NCBI GenBank assembly: GCA_003152555.1
Contig: PMAL01000149.1
Location: 23,806-34,006, forward strand
Direction of reading: 5' to 3'
DNA length: 10,201 nucleotides
From: Acidimicrobiaceae bacterium
GTDB lineage: Bacteria; Actinomycetota; Acidimicrobiia; Acidimicrobiales; RAAP-2
A model generated the notes under the pieces. The model was not told the DNA's origin. It saw only the letters and a list, made by a program, of their open reading frames with translations, and did not search any database. A program made the position numbers and the translations under genes. Of the stretch, positions 1-6,739 are shown piece by piece; the stretch's first letter is position 1, and each line of letters starts with the position of its first letter.

Positions 1-413
1 TCCTGGTCGCGGTCCCACGTCAAGTGTTCGCGCACCTTTTCGATAGACAACCAAACGAGCACGTCGACTTCGGCGTTGGGAAAGAACTCGCCCTCGCCCG
101 CACTCATGAGGTAGTAGGCCACGATCTTGGGTTTGCCGCGTCGGTGGGTGTAGTTAGTGGAGCCCACGAAGCGTGTGACACTGCACTTGATCCCAATCTC
201 TTCAAAGACCTCGCGCAACGCGCCTTGCTCGAAGGTCTCGCCCTCATCTAACTTGCCCTTGGGAAAGGTCCAGTCGCCGCGGGCTTCGCGATAAATGCAA
301 CCAACTTCTACGGCTCCGTTGGCCGCGTGGCGAATGACAATGCCACCGGCCGCGCGGATGAGATCGTCGGGGGCGTCCCGCGGGACAATTAACTCTCCGC
401 TCAAAAGATGCAC
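1..413 (-). CDS. Nudix hydrolase (MutT-like), C-terminus beyond window edge
   Basis: The reverse strand is open from 413 to the left edge and gives 137 residues of a Nudix phosphohydrolase, an enzyme class that cleaves nucleoside diphosphate-linked compounds. Counting from the GTG, residues 21-28 read AAGGIVIR, a typical first strand. A perfect Nudix box GX5EX7REVXEEXGI spans residues 53-75, with metal-binding REVFEE at 67-72. The end VREHLTWDRDQ near the edge resembles MutT1/Ap4A-hydrolase-like proteins, some of which carry a histidine phosphatase domain further on; that part cannot be seen. An in-frame TAA lies upstream and no ATG falls between it and the box. I chose GTG at 413 because a -10-like TAGCGT ends 7 bases before it; TTG at 404, about 10 bases after an AAGGA, is the alternative. 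It is divergent from the permease at 502. The substrate cannot be read from the sequence. Confidence 0.9.
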   Translation of the reverse strand, partial: MHLLSGELIVPRDAPDDLIRAAGGIVIRHAANGAVEVGCIYREARGDWTFPKGKLDEGETFEQGALREVFEEIGIKCSVTRFVGSTNYTHRRGKPKIVAYYLMSAGEGEFFPNAEVDVLVWLSIEKVREHLTWDRDQ

Positions 414-420
414 GTCCTTA

Positions 421-426
421 ACGCTA
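421..426 (-). promoter_or_regulatory. Leaderless -10 element for the Nudix gene
   Basis: TAGCGT on the minus strand is followed by 7 bases and then the GTG start. The same hexamer stands before typA. I see no convincing -35. The match to the spacing used by other genes in the window supports the GTG start. Confidence 0.5.
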
Positions 427-470
427 GAGGATGCGCAACGAAAGCCATGGCATTAACCCTATGCCCTTGG

Positions 471-483
471 TCACAGATTGTGA
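471..483. promoter_or_regulatory. Perfect inverted repeat, possible operator
   Basis: TCACA-GAT-TGTGA has perfect 5-base arms with a 3-base centre. It lies just upstream of the -10-like TAGTCT of the permease gene, where the -35/spacer region would be, in the 88-base divergent intergenic region. A bound protein here would probably hinder polymerase. It contains TGTGA half sites, but in the opposite order and spacing from the classical CRP site, so no regulator is assigned. Confidence 0.35.
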
Positions 484-488
484 TTCCG

Positions 489-494
489 TAGTCT
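489..494 (+). promoter_or_regulatory. Leaderless -10 element for the permease gene
   Basis: TAGTCT is followed by 7 bases and then ATG at 502. No Shine-Dalgarno is present upstream of this ATG, so transcription probably starts at or next to the A of the start codon. Confidence 0.5.
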
Positions 495-501
495 TGTATG
501 G

Positions 502-1275
502 ATGTTCGCCACTTCGCTGCCATTGGGGTGGCGACTGATAATTTTCTTAGCCGCAGGAATTGCGGGCGGGATCGCCAACGGCATCGCGGGCGGCGGCACA
601 TTCATCACGTTTCCCACGCTGTTAGCCACGGGAATTCCCGCCCTGCAGGCGAACGTATCAACCTCGGTGGGCGTGGTGCCCAGCTACGTCGGCGGCATCC
701 AGGGATTTCGGTTTCAACTCGGCGAGCACCGAGTACTCATTCGCTCCTTGGTGCCCTCGTGCGTCGTCGGTAGTGGACTGGGTTGTGCCCTGTTGCTACT
801 GGGCTCACCGCACACCTTTCGTCTGGTGGTGCCCTGGCTCATCGGCGCGGCGACCATATTGTTTGCGCTCGCCCCCCTCATCACCAAACGTCTCGCCCAC
901 ATCGATCACACGCACGGCGCACGGCGCTGGGCGTTGTTCGGGGGAATTTTTCTCGCTTCCATCTACGGCGGCTACTTCGGCGCGGGACTGGGCATCTTGC
1001 TGCTCGCCGTGCTCGCCGTGTCGTTACCTTTTGAGATCCACGAACTCCAGGGGATTCGCAGCGTGTTCTCAATGATCATCAACGTGATCGCCGCGATCAT
1101 TTTCGTCATCCGTGGTCACCTGGCCGTCGACGCCGTGTACATGTTGCTGATCGGCACCCTCATCGGCGGATGGCTCGGCACCCGACTAATCAAACGGCTG
1201 TCGGCCAACGTCGTGCGCGCGTTAGTCATCATTACCGGCACGGTCACAACCGTGTACCTGGCCCTCGGAAAGTAA
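502..1275 (+). CDS. TauE/SafE family membrane permease
   Basis: This 257-residue, very hydrophobic protein has about eight predicted membrane segments and matches the TauE/SafE (formerly DUF81) family, whose members move sulfite, sulfoacetate or other small organic anions across the inner membrane. The family's internal duplication is visible. The first glycine-rich motif GIAGGGTFITFP is at residues 27-38, followed by ALQANVSTSVGVVP (47-60). The second half repeats the theme as YGGYFGAGLGI (155-165) and LQGIRSVFSMIINV (182-195). Length is normal for the family. An in-frame TGA at 481-483 and the lack of other starts fix ATG 502 as the start; it is probably leaderless. The cargo cannot be told from sequence. 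The DUF4395 gene follows after 38 bases, and both families occur in sulfur-related contexts, so a sulfur-anion role is possible but inferred. Confidence 0.9.
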   Translation: MFATSLPLGWRLIIFLAAGIAGGIANGIAGGGTFITFPTLLATGIPALQANVSTSVGVVPSYVGGIQGFRFQLGEHRVLIRSLVPSCVVGSGLGCALLLLGSPHTFRLVVPWLIGAATILFALAPLITKRLAHIDHTHGARRWALFGGIFLASIYGGYFGAGLGILLLAVLAVSLPFEIHELQGIRSVFSMIINVIAAIIFVIRGHLAVDAVYMLLIGTLIGGWLGTRLIKRLSANVVRALVIITGTVTTVYLALGK

Positions 1276-1300
1276 CGTCGCAAATAGTTGATAATTTCGA

Positions 1301-1306
1301 TAAGAT
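1301..1306 (+). promoter_or_regulatory. Leaderless -10 element for the DUF4395 gene
   Basis: TAAGAT, close to the bacterial -10 consensus, is followed by 7 bases and ATG at 1314. It sits in an AT-rich patch (1282-1313) in a GC-rich setting. No Shine-Dalgarno and no clear -35 are visible. It suggests the DUF4395 gene can be transcribed apart from the permease gene. Confidence 0.55.
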
Positions 1307-1313
1307 TTGTTGT

Positions 1314-1817
1314 ATGAAGAAACTCTTCTCGTTCCCCAATCCCGTCAACGACGCGGCGGCACGCGCCGTGGCCTTGGGCGTGCTCATTATGTCGCTCGTG
1401 GCCCTCTTCACCAACACGGCCTGGCTCCTCGTTCCGCTCACCTACGGCTTCGTGGCGCGCGTCGCCACCGGCCCCACGCTCTCACCGCTCGGACAGTTCG
1501 CGGTGCGCGTGAGCGGACCGCGAATTCGCGCGTGGCAAAAATTTGTACCCGGGCCACCAAAACGATTCGCCCAGGCCATGGGCGCAACATTCACCATCGC
1601 GGCCACGATTGTCTGGTTGAGCGCAGGATGGTCTGACGCTCGATGGATTCTGCTGCCGCTCATATTGGCCGCATCGCTGGAAGGATTACTTGGCTACTGC
1701 CTCGGTTGCACCGTCTTTGGATGGCTGATCCGAGCGGGATGGATTCCCGAAGCCATATGTGCCGAATGCGGCGATCTATCCGCTCGATATGCGGCCGCTG
1801 GTTACCCCAAGAACTAA
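1314..1817 (+). CDS. DUF4395 family membrane protein with two CxxC motifs
   Basis: A 167-residue membrane protein matching DUF4395. It opens with the typical FPNPVNDAAARA (residues 7-18) and has three to four hydrophobic segments (about 19-50, 88-106, 110-127, 131-140). Two cysteine pairs are present: CLGC at 129-132 at the end of a membrane helix, and CAEC at 149-152 close to the C-terminus. The function of the family is not established. From memory, actinobacterial members often lie beside thioredoxin or thiosulfate sulfurtransferase genes, which would fit a thiol or sulfur role for the cysteines. A longer reading from 1170 was rejected because it overlaps the permease gene by 106 bases and its first 48 residues look non-coding. 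ATG 1314 has a well-placed -10 7 bases upstream. Confidence 0.85.
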   Translation: MKKLFSFPNPVNDAAARAVALGVLIMSLVALFTNTAWLLVPLTYGFVARVATGPTLSPLGQFAVRVSGPRIRAWQKFVPGPPKRFAQAMGATFTIAATIVWLSAGWSDARWILLPLILAASLEGLLGYCLGCTVFGWLIRAGWIPEAICAECGDLSARYAAAGYPKN

Positions 1818-1856
1818 GAATTGTTTAACAGTTGGGTCAGAACGCACATGGTGCAA

Positions 1857-1884
1857 TGGACAATAGGGAAATCCTTCCTAGGCT
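1857..1884 (+). promoter_or_regulatory. Promoter of the S53 protease gene (-35 and -10)
   Basis: TGGACA (1857-1862, 5 of 6 to TTGACA) is separated by 16 bases from TAGGCT (1879-1884), which is followed by 6 bases and ATG 1891. This is the best complete promoter in the window, and it implies a leaderless mRNA. An imperfect inverted repeat, TAGGGAA and TTCCTA, at 1864-1880 lies in the spacer and runs into the -10; it may be an operator, but this is weak. Confidence 0.6.
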
Positions 1885-1890
1885 GGAGTA

Positions 1891-4269
1891 ATGCACCGTC
1901 GTTCGTCTCGCTCACTCTGGTCGTTGTTGGCCCTCAGTGCAGCACTCGCAGCCTTCACGTTGCCCGTCACGTCGGCGACGGCAAGCGAGGCTCGAATTGA
2001 CGTCGCGGGCCACGCACCCATCCCATCGAGCGACGTCGTCGTGGCCACGCCGATCGTCACTTCCTTCGACGTGGCCCTAAGCCAGCCCAATCCGGCGGCA
2101 CTCACGTCATATATCGCGAGCCTGTCGAACCCCGCGTCGCCCAACTACCACCACTACCTCACGCCAACTGAGTTCGCCGCCGCCTTCGGGGCCAGAGCTT
2201 CGACAGTGGCGACAGTGAGTAAGTACCTCGCGAGTTACGGGCTGCACGTCGGCTCGCTCAGCAAGGGTCACATCATCTTGCACGTTCGTGGTCTCACGAC
2301 GAACGTCGCCCGCGCGTTCAACGCACGGGTCGCGACCGTTCGCCTTCGCGGCGGCGCACTCGCCGCGCAGTTGGTATCCACGGCAACTCTGCCCGCTGAC
2401 ATCGCGCACGACATTGTGGGCGTCGCCGGTCTCTCGTCGGTGGTGGCACCAACCAGTGACGCCGTCACCAGTCACGCCGTCGCGCACGCCGTCACGGAGT
2501 CTTCCTGCGCCGGGGCGAATGATGGCGCGAGCGCAACGAGCACCACACCGAATCTCCTGGGCGGCTACACGTTGCAGCAAGAGGCCGAGCTGTACGGACT
2601 GAACAGCGCCTACGCGAGCGGTTACAACGGGACTGGACAATCCATCGGAATCTACGAGTTAGGCATCTACGATCCCAGCGACGTCGCGACGTACTACAGC
2701 TGTTACGGCATCACGACGGCGCCCACGACCATCAACGTTGACGGGGGGGCCAAGGGCGGCTACAACGACGAAGCAACGATGGACGTGGAGCAGACGGCCG
2801 GACTCGCACCCGGTGCCAACATTGAGGTCTACGCCGGTCCCAACTCCGGCAGCGGACCCACCGACATCTACCAACAGATGGCCGACGACGACACGGCAAC
2901 CATCATCACTACCTCGTGGGGCGACTGCGAAGTAGACCCCGACAATGACCCGTCCGCCGAAGAACCAATTTTTGAGCAAATGGCGGCCCAGGGCCAGACC
3001 GTCGTGGCGTCCGCCGGCGACGAAGGATCCTCGGACTGCAACGGCATCACGTCCAACGCCCCGGCCGTCGACGACCCCGCCTCCCAGCCCTACGTCACCG
3101 GTGTCGGCGGACTCACGGTGTCAAACATCACGGGTCCCGTCGAATCAGTATGGAACAACGGCACCAATAGCGGCGGCGGGGCGAGTGGCGGCGGCATGTC
3201 CCAGCTGTGGTCGCGGCCCTCCTGGCAAATCGGCACTGGCATCACCGCCGCCGACACCATGCGCATGGTGCCCGACCTCACCGTGCTGGGCGACCCCAAC
3301 ACCGGATTCGTGGAGTATTACACCGGTTCGACGTCGGGATCCTGTCACCACACGTGTTCGGGAGGCTGGGACACCATTGGTGGCACGTCGATTAGCTCCC
3401 AACTCGTGGGGGCGCTGCTCGCGGTCTCGGCCCAGTCATGCGGCGTGAGCCGATTGGGCTTCGTCAATCCCACGCTCTACGCCATGAATGCGGAGGGCGT
3501 GGGCTTCACCGACGTGACCTCAGGCACCAACGACCTCTACGGAGAGGGCGTCTACAGCGCCGGTGCGGGCTACGACATGGCGTCGGGCCTAGGCAGTCCC
3601 AACGCCAGTTTCATCTCGGGCATCTGCCCGCCAAAGATCGACGTCGCGAAAGGCTCGTTCACCGCGTCCTCGTCAACGCCGTCGGTCGGCGCGACGCCCG
3701 CGACACTCACGTTGACGTTGAACGACACCAACGGCAATCCGCTCGCCAACACGTTGGTGGGCGTGACCGCCGCCGCCGCGAGCGGCAACCTCGTCATTGA
3801 TGGCGATCCCACGAGTTCAGTCGCCAACGGCAGCGCCACCTATAACGCCACGACGAGTGCGACCGGCACGGCGTCAATCACCGTGAGCACGACCGTGCCC
3901 GGATCGGTCACCGTCAAGGTCAACTATCAAGCCCAGTCGCTCTACAGCACGACCCTTAATTTCACCAAGGGAGCATCAAAAACTGCCGTGCTCACACCGG
4001 GCGCGCCCACGATCGCGCGACTGACCGCACTCGTGGGCGGATTCACGCTCATCGTGCACGCGCCCTCAAGCAACGGTGGCAGCGCCATCACGGCGTACGA
4101 GTATTCCATCAACAATGGCGCGACGTGGGCGTCGTTCTCACGAATCACCAAGGCGTTCACCACCACCAAGTTGGCCAAGGGTCGTCGCTACAGCGTCACC
4201 GTACGCGCGCTCAACGGGCACGGCGCGGGCGCCAAATCACCACCCACTTCAGTCGTCACTCGCACATAA
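1891..4269 (+). CDS. Secreted S53 (sedolisin/kumamolisin) pro-protease with Ig-like and FN3-like tail
   Basis: This 792-residue exported serine-carboxyl endopeptidase probably degrades proteins outside the cell, most likely at acid pH as is usual for S53. A signal peptide covers residues 1-31, with basic MHRRSSR, a Leu/Ala core and a likely cut after ATA. A pro-kumamolisin activation domain spans about 50-190 and includes SPNYHHYLTPTEFAAAFG. An Ala/Val-rich linker (190-215) is a plausible self-processing site. The catalytic domain is about 225-580. The expected residues are all present: E294 and D298 (ExxxD), oxyanion D377 in SAGDEG, and S500 in GGTS. The calcium site fits D541-V542, G558/G560 and D562 in GAGYDMASGLGSP. 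Next come a Big1/invasin-like beta domain (about 585-695) and a fibronectin type III-like domain (about 700-790), which may bind substrate or the cell surface. No LPXTG or membrane anchor is seen. ATG 1891 has a leaderless promoter. No strong terminator follows. Confidence 0.93.
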   Translation: MHRRSSRSLWSLLALSAALAAFTLPVTSATASEARIDVAGHAPIPSSDVVVATPIVTSFDVALSQPNPAALTSYIASLSNPASPNYHHYLTPTEFAAAFGARASTVATVSKYLASYGLHVGSLSKGHIILHVRGLTTNVARAFNARVATVRLRGGALAAQLVSTATLPADIAHDIVGVAGLSSVVAPTSDAVTSHAVAHAVTESSCAGANDGASATSTTPNLLGGYTLQQEAELYGLNSAYASGYNGTGQSIGIYELGIYDPSDVATYYSCYGITTAPTTINVDGGAKGGYNDEATMDVEQTAGLAPGANIEVYAGPNSGSGPTDIYQQMADDDTATIITTSWGDCEVDPDNDPSAEEPIFEQMAAQGQTVVASAGDEGSSDCNGITSNAPAVDDPASQPYVTGVGGLTVSNITGPVESVWNNGTNSGGGASGGGMSQLWSRPSWQIGTGITAADTMRMVPDLTVLGDPNTGFVEYYTGSTSGSCHHTCSGGWDTIGGTSISSQLVGALLAVSAQSCGVSRLGFVNPTLYAMNAEGVGFTDVTSGTNDLYGEGVYSAGAGYDMASGLGSPNASFISGICPPKIDVAKGSFTASSSTPSVGATPATLTLTLNDTNGNPLANTLVGVTAAAASGNLVIDGDPTSSVANGSATYNATTSATGTASITVSTTVPGSVTVKVNYQAQSLYSTTLNFTKGASKTAVLTPGAPTIARLTALVGGFTLIVHAPSSNGGSAITAYEYSINNGATWASFSRITKAFTTTKLAKGRRYSVTVRALNGHGAGAKSPPTSVVTRT

Positions 4270-4283
4270 AAAGTAAAAACATC

Positions 4284-4306
4284 GCGACGTGACGGTCCAG
4301 CGTCGC
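4284..4306. terminator. Weak hairpin after the S53 gene
   Basis: GCGACG (4284-4289) can pair with CGTCGC (4301-4306) across an 11-base loop. No T-run follows on the plus strand, so it is a poor intrinsic terminator for the S53 gene. On the minus strand it would be followed by TTTTTACTTTTT, but no minus-strand gene ends here. It may still pause polymerase or protect an mRNA end. Confidence 0.2.
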
Positions 4307-4329
4307 CGTAATTCCAACACCTCCGCACC

Positions 4330-4335
4330 TAGACT
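4330..4335 (+). promoter_or_regulatory. -10 element upstream of the 687-residue secreted protein gene
   Basis: TAGACT fits the hexamer seen before other genes here but lies 55 bases before the GTG start, so a leader of about 48 bases is expected. No clear -35 is visible. An ATG at 4339 follows too closely to be a leaderless start. Confidence 0.4.
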
Positions 4336-4362
4336 TGTATGGAGTGGGGGTCCGAGACGATG

Positions 4363-4376
4363 TGGGTTCTTACCCA
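4363..4376 (+). promoter_or_regulatory. Small hairpin in the 5' leader
   Basis: TGGGT-TCTT-ACCCA forms a perfect 5-base-pair stem with a 4-base loop. It ends 4 bases before the Shine-Dalgarno of the gene starting at 4391. It might influence ribosome access or mRNA stability. It is short and could be chance, and it matches no riboswitch class I know. Confidence 0.25.
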
Positions 4377-4380
4377 ATTG

Positions 4381-4385
4381 AAGGA
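4381..4385 (+). promoter_or_regulatory. Shine-Dalgarno deciding the GTG start at 4391
   Basis: AAGGA is followed by 5 bases (CACAG) and GTG. This is one of only two good ribosome binding sites before a gene in the window; the other lies inside the coupled pair. It supports GTG 4391, which also gives an N-terminus shaped like a signal peptide. Confidence 0.65.
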
Positions 4386-4390
4386 CACAG

Positions 4391-6454
4391 GTGAAGCTGC
4401 AATCTTTACGGACTATGGCCAACGCGCTGATAGCGGGTACCGTGATCACGGTGCCGCTGGCGATCACTACGCCAACATCTAACACCGCCGGCCAACCGTT
4501 GTATCAATTCGTTGACTCGGGCACGGGTGCACTGCCCTGGAACGCGGTCTCGTTCGAAAGTTCGGTTGACAGCGCCACGATGCTCGGCGGCCCGCACGCC
4601 GCGAGTGAAAATGGCGAGAGCGCGTTGGCCTTTCGCGCGTCAAACTCCGACGTCGATCTCTACGTACTAAACGCCAACAACACCACCCAGTTCACCGACC
4701 TCTCAACCCAAGTCGCCACGCCGCCCGCGGGCAGCGATCCCATCCCGTTCTTCGATCCCACCGGCGCGGTTGATGTGCTCTACGTTTCGACCACCGGACA
4801 CCTCATCTTGATTTCGACCAACTACAACGTCACCTCTCGCAGCGACGTAACCGCGCGCGACGTCACCACGTCCAACTTCACCAGCACCGATCTCACCACG
4901 TCGAGTGGGGTCAGCGCCGCGAACGGACTGGCGAGCATCCAGGTGAACGATCAATCCGGACTGCTCGTCGTGCGCTCGGCGGCCAATGACGTGGAAGCCA
5001 TCACGCTACGGTGGGCGCTCAACCAATCAGTGCCTACGATTGTTGGCCAGGCCGTCAATGTCTCAAACGTCACCGGCACGGGCACCGCCGGCAGCGACCC
5101 CGTCGCACTCAACACGCCGGGCCTCGCCTTCGTGAGCATTTCGACAGGTGGAGCGCTCGACCTCTTTACCAATTCGGGTGCCTCAGCCAACTCGTGGGCC
5201 GTAGAGAATCTGTCGAGCGCGACGTTGACGCCCCAGCTAACGGGGCCAATCTCCACCCAGAGTACGGATTCTGCCGTCTATCTGGCCGCGCTCAATGCCA
5301 GCGGCGACGTCGAGCTCTTCACAACTCCACTCGCCACGCTGAGTGCCAATGTCGCCAAAGCGCGGGCCACGACACCCAACCCCTCGGGTTGGACGGCGTC
5401 CAACGTCACGAACGCCACGGCGAACGCCCCGCCGCTCAGTGGGGAGATCTTCCTTGACGCCACTGACACCTCAATCGTCATCGCGGGCCAGGCACAGAAC
5501 TGGGGCGACCTCTTTGTGCTCTCAAGTTCCTTCGCGGCTCCCGGCTGGGTCGCGACCAACGTCTCGGTCACGGCGACCAACGCCGCGCGCACTGTCGGCA
5601 CCGTGGTGACCGGCCTCTACGTGGGCGGGAATCTAGAGCTCTACGCCGCGGGCATCAACTCACCACCGCCCCAAGGCGTGGGCGTCTACGCCATCCCGTC
5701 GAAGGACTGGAGCGCGGCGATCACCAGCGGGTGGCCCATCATCAGTGAAACCGGAGGGCTCGGCACGCAGAGCGCCCCGTGGGTTGGGTACACCGGAGGG
5801 GCCGCGGTCGCGACATCGCCGGACTACTTGATGGGCCAAGCCATTTACAACTCGCACAAACGAGTGACATGGCTCTCCTTCTGGACCGTCAGCGGTCCGC
5901 TCGCGGGCCAACCGCAAACCACGACCAACTACTACAACCACGGCTTTGCCGCCGGCGCGTGGGTCGCCACGCAGATCGACCAGTACCGAACACTTGGCGT
6001 GGGACTCACACCGGACTGGGTGATCTTCGACCCCGAGGGCTACCCCAATAACAGCTCTAACCTCGTCGCTCCGACCGGCGCCTCCAACGCCACCCTCGCG
6101 CTCTACGCGACGTATTGGACGGCGATACTCCAAGGTTGGACACAGGGCATCGCGTCCATCGACCCGTCGCTTAATGCCGGCCTCTACGCCAACCAGTCGG
6201 AGTATCGCAACTACAACCTCGCCGCCCAACCGCTGCCCGTCTTTGAGGCGGTGGCCTTCAGTGGCGGCGGACCCACGGCAATTACTGGAGCCAGCGGCAG
6301 CAACATCCGCGGTTACATTGGCTTCAGCGCGGTTTGTAATCCCCCGTCGACGTTGGCGACAGAGATGTCGACACTGGTGAACCCCCCGTGGTCCGGTCAG
6401 TTCAACACCCTGCAGTTCAACTCCAATTCGTACTGTCCACCGGCGCCGACTTAG
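4391..6454 (+). CDS. Secreted protein of unknown function: propeller-like N-half, hydrolase-like C-half
   Basis: I do not recognise this 687-residue protein. Residues 1-33 look like a signal peptide (MKLQSLRTMA, hydrophobic 11-25, then Thr/Ser-rich). Residues about 75-425 are Thr/Ser/Asn-rich and show a recurring strand pattern ending in G-x-L-x-L: DLYVLNANN (89-97), VLYVSTTGHLILIS (129-142), LDLFTNSG (256-263), DVELFTTP (306-313), GDLFVLSSS (372-380) and LYVGGNLELYAAG (409-421). This suggests a beta-propeller of six or seven blades, perhaps lectin-like. From about 428 the character changes to aromatic-rich alpha/beta sequence: GVGVYAIPSKDW (430-441), WLSFWTV, DWVIFDPEGYPN (542-553), YATYWTAILQGW and AGLYANQSEY. 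The acidic pair D547/E549 at a strand end, followed by a long helix and another strand, recalls GH25 or DUF1906-type TIM-barrel hydrolases, but this is only a resemblance. Targeting of cell-wall or surface polysaccharide is a guess. Confidence 0.85.
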   Translation: MKLQSLRTMANALIAGTVITVPLAITTPTSNTAGQPLYQFVDSGTGALPWNAVSFESSVDSATMLGGPHAASENGESALAFRASNSDVDLYVLNANNTTQFTDLSTQVATPPAGSDPIPFFDPTGAVDVLYVSTTGHLILISTNYNVTSRSDVTARDVTTSNFTSTDLTTSSGVSAANGLASIQVNDQSGLLVVRSAANDVEAITLRWALNQSVPTIVGQAVNVSNVTGTGTAGSDPVALNTPGLAFVSISTGGALDLFTNSGASANSWAVENLSSATLTPQLTGPISTQSTDSAVYLAALNASGDVELFTTPLATLSANVAKARATTPNPSGWTASNVTNATANAPPLSGEIFLDATDTSIVIAGQAQNWGDLFVLSSSFAAPGWVATNVSVTATNAARTVGTVVTGLYVGGNLELYAAGINSPPPQGVGVYAIPSKDWSAAITSGWPIISETGGLGTQSAPWVGYTGGAAVATSPDYLMGQAIYNSHKRVTWLSFWTVSGPLAGQPQTTTNYYNHGFAAGAWVATQIDQYRTLGVGLTPDWVIFDPEGYPNNSSNLVAPTGASNATLALYATYWTAILQGWTQGIASIDPSLNAGLYANQSEYRNYNLAAQPLPVFEAVAFSGGGPTAITGASGSNIRGYIGFSAVCNPPSTLATEMSTLVNPPWSGQFNTLQFNSNSYCPPAPT

Positions 6455-6457
6455 GCT
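6452..6457 (+). promoter_or_regulatory. Leaderless -10 that contains the preceding stop codon
   Basis: TAGGCT, identical to the -10 of the S53 gene, is followed by 6 bases and ATG 6464. Its first three bases are the TAG stop codon of the secreted protein gene ending at 6454. No Shine-Dalgarno is present. The -35 region is not convincing. Confidence 0.5.
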
Positions 6458-6463
6458 CTGATC

Positions 6464-6739
6464 ATGAGCGACGACAACGAATCAACTGAATCGCACGAGA
6501 CGACCGATACCGGCGGCGCGCAAGATTCCGGAGCCAAGGCCCAAGACCTGCGCGACCGCTTCAAGCAATTTGCCCAGCCCTTCGTTGACTCACTCGACGG
6601 CAGGCTGCGTGACCAAATTGACAAGCGCGTGGACCACCGCGTCGACGAAACGATGTCGGCGCGACTTTCGGTGATTGAGCGCGCCATTGCCGACCTCGAC
6701 CGGTCCGTCAAAGAGCTTCGGGAGCGGCTCGATACTTAA
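6464..6739 (+). CDS. Small acidic coiled-coil protein of unknown function
   Basis: A 91-residue protein with no family that I recognise. Residues 1-26 are acidic, Ser/Thr-rich and probably disordered (MSDDNESTESHETTDTGG). Residues about 27-91 are charged and helical. The stretch 62-91 (ETMSARLSVIERAIADLDRS and following residues) has hydrophobic positions at heptad-like spacing and should form an amphipathic coiled coil. It has no signal peptide, membrane segment or cysteine, so it is probably a cytosolic oligomer or scaffold. It starts 9 bases after the previous gene and appears to have its own leaderless promoter. Its TAA stop overlaps the stop of the convergent small gene at 6736-6739. Codon use matches the neighbours. 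Confidence 0.75.
   Translation: MSDDNESTESHETTDTGGAQDSGAKAQDLRDRFKQFAQPFVDSLDGRLRDQIDKRVDHRVDETMSARLSVIERAIADLDRSVKELRERLDT

Noticed and set aside
24..251. Plus-strand open frame of 75 residues at the left end
   Set aside because: It lies opposite the Nudix gene, whose frame has a perfect Nudix box; the plus-strand product shows no family features.
471..483. CRP binding site
   Set aside because: The half sites are in the order TCACA then TGTGA with 3 bases between, not TGTGA-N6-TCACA, so only a generic operator is proposed.
1170..1313. Longer start for the DUF4395 gene at 1170
   Set aside because: It would overlap the permease gene by 106 bases, adds a low-quality Arg/His-rich stretch, and ignores the well-placed -10 before ATG 1314.
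2107..2640. 177-residue minus-strand frame inside the S53 gene
   Set aside because: It is an antisense shadow of a GC-rich gene with all catalytic residues present on the plus strand.
4339..4476. 45-codon frame starting at ATG 4339 just after the -10, as a possible leader peptide
   Set aside because: It overlaps the secreted protein gene in another frame for most of its length, its start is too close to the -10 to be transcribed reliably, and the peptide has no attenuator-like codon run.
5660..6229. 189-residue minus-strand frame inside the 687-residue gene
   Set aside because: Antisense shadow; Arg/Gly/Val-rich product without a recognisable domain and without promoter or Shine-Dalgarno.
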